Below, piece after piece: positions 61,472 through 64,000 of a stretch of 64,000 bases of DNA. The position numbers were made by a program, and so were the translations under genes. Each line of letters begins with the position of its first letter. The first letter of the stretch is position 1. Source of the stretch: Cordylochernes scorpioides (Eukaryota; Arthropoda; Arachnida; Pseudoscorpiones; Chernetidae); contig CP092869.1 in assembly GCA_030710605.1 (NCBI GenBank), forward strand, positions 7,459,866-7,523,865. The letters are read 5' to 3'. The notes under the pieces are model-generated. The model saw nothing but the letters and a program-made list of their open reading frames with translations. It was not told the origin of the DNA and did no database searches.

Positions 61472-63082
61472 CTAGACGAATGACCCGGGCAACGCCCGGG
61501 TTTTACCCGATTAAATGTTTTTATTCAAATACTATTCGTTACAATTATAAATTGCACCGTGGACGTCACTTTTGTGAAATGTCCCGCTCCAAACTTTACA
61601 GTCAGATTAGTTACGATATACACATGTGTAAATCTTCAAATCGAGCGAGCGTCTATAAATATTTCGATTTAGATCAAGTATTCTAATTATTAAGCGAAAT
61701 ATTATTAATAAAATTTGAGAAGATATCGATTTTAAACGTATTTATAACCTTGATAGAGGGCGCTGTTCGTGAGCTAAGCCGAATATAAATAAATAAATAC
61801 CAAATACCAAATATTTCGAATTAGAGCAGTTATTTTAAACGGCGAATTAGATCAGTTATATCTAAAAATGAAAATATATATAAATAAATAAAACATACCA
61901 AATATTTCAAGAGCAGTTATTAAGCTACGCTTGGCATCATAAATGTTCGCATGTAAAGCTATTTCAGGCCTTACATATTTCTAACAACCTTTTTGAAATA
62001 GGTTTTTGAAACATGGAAATTATAATACTTCAAATAAATAGAAATAGAGTGAACACAAATAAAACATACCAAATATTTCGAATTAGAGCAGTTATTTTAA
62101 ACGGCGAATTAGATCAGTTATATCTAAAAATGAAAATATATATAAATAAATAAAACATACCAAATATTTCAAGAGCAGTTATTTTAAACGACGAATTAGA
62201 TCAGTTATATCTAAAAATGAAAATATATAAATAAATAAAACCTACCAAATATTTCAAATTAGAGCAGTTATTATATAAATATTTATATTATATGTGTTAT
62301 TAAGCGAACTATTTTAAACGACGAATTAGATCAGTTATATCTAAAAATTAAAATATAAAAATAAATAAATACCAAATACCAAATATTTCGAATTAGAGCA
62401 GTTATTTTAAACGGCGAATTAGATCAGTTATATCTAAAAATGAAAATATATATAAATAAATAAAACATACCAAATATTTCAAGAGCAGTTATTTTAAACG
62501 ACGAATTAGATCAGTTATATCTAAAAATGAAAATATATAAATAAATAAAACCTAACAAATATTTCAAATTAGAGCAGTTATTATATAAATATTTATATTA
62601 TATGTGTTATATTTTTTTACCTATGTATGGAAATTTTGGTTTGAATTAGTGAACTACTGCGAAATTGTATACCGGACATACAAACCAACCAACAAACAAA
62701 CAAACATACAAACATTTATTTTTATATATATAGAAGATATAATATAAATGAGTTTTAAAAATTGTTAAAAAAATGCATCGGCCGGGAATCGAACCCGGGC
62801 CGCCCGCGTGGCAGGCGAGCATTCTACCACTGAGCCACCGATGCGTATACAAAATGGCCTTATTTGGGTATTCATTCCATTCCGGATTACTCCGCGTAAA
62901 AAATAGTTCTTCAAATTAAAAAAAGAAATAGCCAAAAATTATAAGCAAAATGTAGCCAAAAATTTTCCTCAGGTTTATAAAAAGCGACATGCAAAATTTG
63001 GAACCAATTGGTTCAGTAGTTTTTGAGTTTATCGCGAAACAGACAGACAGACAGACAGGAATTAACTTTTATATATATAGAG
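61472..63082 (+). mobile_element. Long CCCGGGCAACGCCC-head repeat with a tRNA-Gly gene
   Basis: Begins 'ctagacgaatgacccgggca' and ends 'cagacagacagacagacagg' followed by 'aattaacttttatatatata', a typical repeat terminus. The inside holds tandem copies of a ~100-170-bp unit (61775-62600: 'caaatatttcgaattagagc', 'agttattttaaacggcgaat', 'tagatcagttatatctaaaa'), then 'tgagttttaaaaattgttaa' and the tRNA. Two shorter relatives (34262 and 5826) show that the tRNA module is part of the family. Confidence 0.6.
62774..62844 (-). tRNA. tRNA-Gly (anticodon GCC)
   Basis: The 71-base minus-strand sequence starts GCATCGG (acceptor), has D-arm GCTCAGTGGTAGAATGC, anticodon arm with TCGCCTGCCACG, T-arm CCCGGGTTCGATTCCCGG and acceptor 3' side CCGATGC plus A. 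All stems pair. A run of seven T follows directly, a good Pol III terminator. A box and B box are intact. It may be a working gene or the freshest copy carried by the surrounding repeat. Confidence 0.9.
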
Positions 63083-63124
63083 ATATATATATTCTGAACA
63101 TAGAGCAATCCATAATATATATAT

Positions 63125-63297
63125 TTTTTTAAAATAAGGCTTATTTTGGATTGTAATAAGATTATTTATTAATCCGATATTTCGATGGACCAATCTTCCA
63201 TCAAAATACCTCGTAAAAGATGGAAGATTGGTCAATCGAAATATGGGATTAATAAATAATCTTATTACAATTTAAAATAAGCCTTATTTTATATATA
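63125..63297. mobile_element. Inverted repeat element
   Basis: 'aaaataaggcttattttgga' and 'taataagattatttattaat' are mirrored by 'aataaataatcttattacaa' and 'aataagccttatttta'. The inner 'gaccaatcttccatc' and 'gatggaagattggtc' also pair. The outer edges are TA microsatellites. 'tatttcgatggaccaatctt' resembles the GAAATA-type ends of the hammerhead group, but no core is left. Confidence 0.72.
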
Positions 63298-63298
63298 T

Positions 63299-63560
63299 AT
63301 ATGGTAATATAAGGTGGGAATAGAAATAAGGACACCACAATTTGGAAGAGAAACCCAGACAACCAGAGCGAGAGAGAGAGACGGGCCCGGCACATCTGGG
63401 CGGCCGTTCGTGTCGCACACAATCCCCAACTGTCTTAAAAGTCCCAAGGTGTTAACTAACGGACGCCAGGGGTCGCCCCTTGGAATGTCGCTGGTGTCTT
63501 AAGTGATCGTCTCTCTTTGGGTTGTCTCTAGGTTGGCTTTATTTTTCCTGGAAGAGTATA
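63299..63560 (+). other. GC-rich segment, unrecognised
   Basis: 63355-63500 is strongly GC-rich ('gagacgggcccggcacatct', 'ggacgccaggggtcgcccct'), with an open plus frame (62 codons) that has no diagnostic motif. It has no relative in the window and lies between two TA microsatellites. It could be an exon, a processed fragment or structural RNA debris. Confidence 0.3.
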
Positions 63561-63566
63561 TATTAT

Positions 63567-63591
63567 GATATATATATATATATATATATAT
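63567..63591. repeat. (TA)n microsatellite
   Basis: A TA run at the edge of the last GCCGGC element. Confidence 0.85.
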
Positions 63592-63990
63592 GTTATATAA
63601 AAATATTATTTTATTTAAAATTATATTTCATAGATTCAAATACTCACTCTGTTAAATCGACCGCCAGAAGTCACTCTTCCCCTATAAAAACTCATTGTTG
63701 TTGTTTCCCAATGGCCGGCTCAAACCTTTTGTAAATTATGTAAATAAGTTTTTCATTTTTTAGATTCTTACGCCTTATGCCAGGCAATACTTTTATCAAA
63801 TTATGATTTTATATGTTTCTTTATCTCAATTAAAGCTATCTCTGATCAAGACTATTATTATTATTGCCACGACTGCAGAACAATACCGTAATATACTCAT
63901 GTATACAAAAATCAAGCAACAGCTAATAATATCTATAAATCTAATATTCCAAAAACAGAGCAGGAAAATCTTTCTATTTATAAGATATAT
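63592..63990 (-). mobile_element. GCCGGC-family element (reverse)
   Basis: In reverse order: 'gttaaatcgaccgccagaag', 'tcccaatggccggctcaaac', 'acgccttatgccaggcaata', 'ttgccacgactgcagaacaa' and 'aaaaacagagcaggaaaatc'. Near-complete. Confidence 0.75.
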
Positions 63991-64000
63991 GATTTAAGAC

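Overview
This window looks like low-gene-density, AT-rich DNA (roughly 30% GC by eye) from an invertebrate animal genome, most likely an arthropod. The grounds are mariner transposase fragments with a D34D signature, a tRNA-Gly(GCC), spliceosomal exon signals, a GGCGAAAC-type 18S rRNA fragment, Penelope-like element debris, and retroelement C-termini of a type common in arthropods. The species cannot be named from the sequence. Only one segment (6271-6439, minus) looks like an exon of an ordinary host gene, and I could not recognise its product. Almost everything else is repeats.

Layout. 0-7 kb: a possible LTR/gag remnant, a 153-bp 18S rRNA fragment, a 100-bp assembly gap, a mariner nested in a short TIR element, and the candidate exon. 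7-16 kb: dispersed short elements (here called the GCCGGC family), inverted dimers, a short minisatellite, an antisense solo LTR and a tRNA-derived SINE. 16-24 kb: a 32-bp minisatellite, a LINE 3' end, a 224-249-bp tandem array with variable (CT)n, a fold-back element and a 118-bp array. 25-35 kb: fold-back elements, small TIR elements (one pogo-like), a 1.9-kb palindrome carrying two opposed copies of a Penelope-like GIY-YIG domain, and tRNA-Gly-bearing repeats. 35-40 kb: a CACTA-like TIR element with a broken gene, a SINE and a hammerhead-bearing element. 40-50 kb: a 119-bp satellite, a GC-rich island, a VNTR, a mariner nested in an antisense LTR, LINE and SINE tails and a 112-bp array. 50-54 kb: GCCGGC elements, one split by a young LTR retrotransposon that keeps only gag. 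54-64 kb: more inverted repeats, 41-bp and ~66-bp arrays, and a long element with a tRNA-Gly gene inside.

The most striking signal is a set of small hammerhead-ribozyme-like motifs, usually inside inverted repeats. Several match the short-stem-III hammerheads known from Penelope-like retroelements. A second group has an altered core (CTGTNGA, with GAAAGCT at the cleavage side), and one pair of these sits at the two ends of the GIY-YIG palindrome. Nested insertions with clean target duplications give a relative order of insertion at several loci.

Limits: repeat families were recognised by comparing stretches within this window only. Percent identities, copy numbers genome-wide and protein family hits were not computed.
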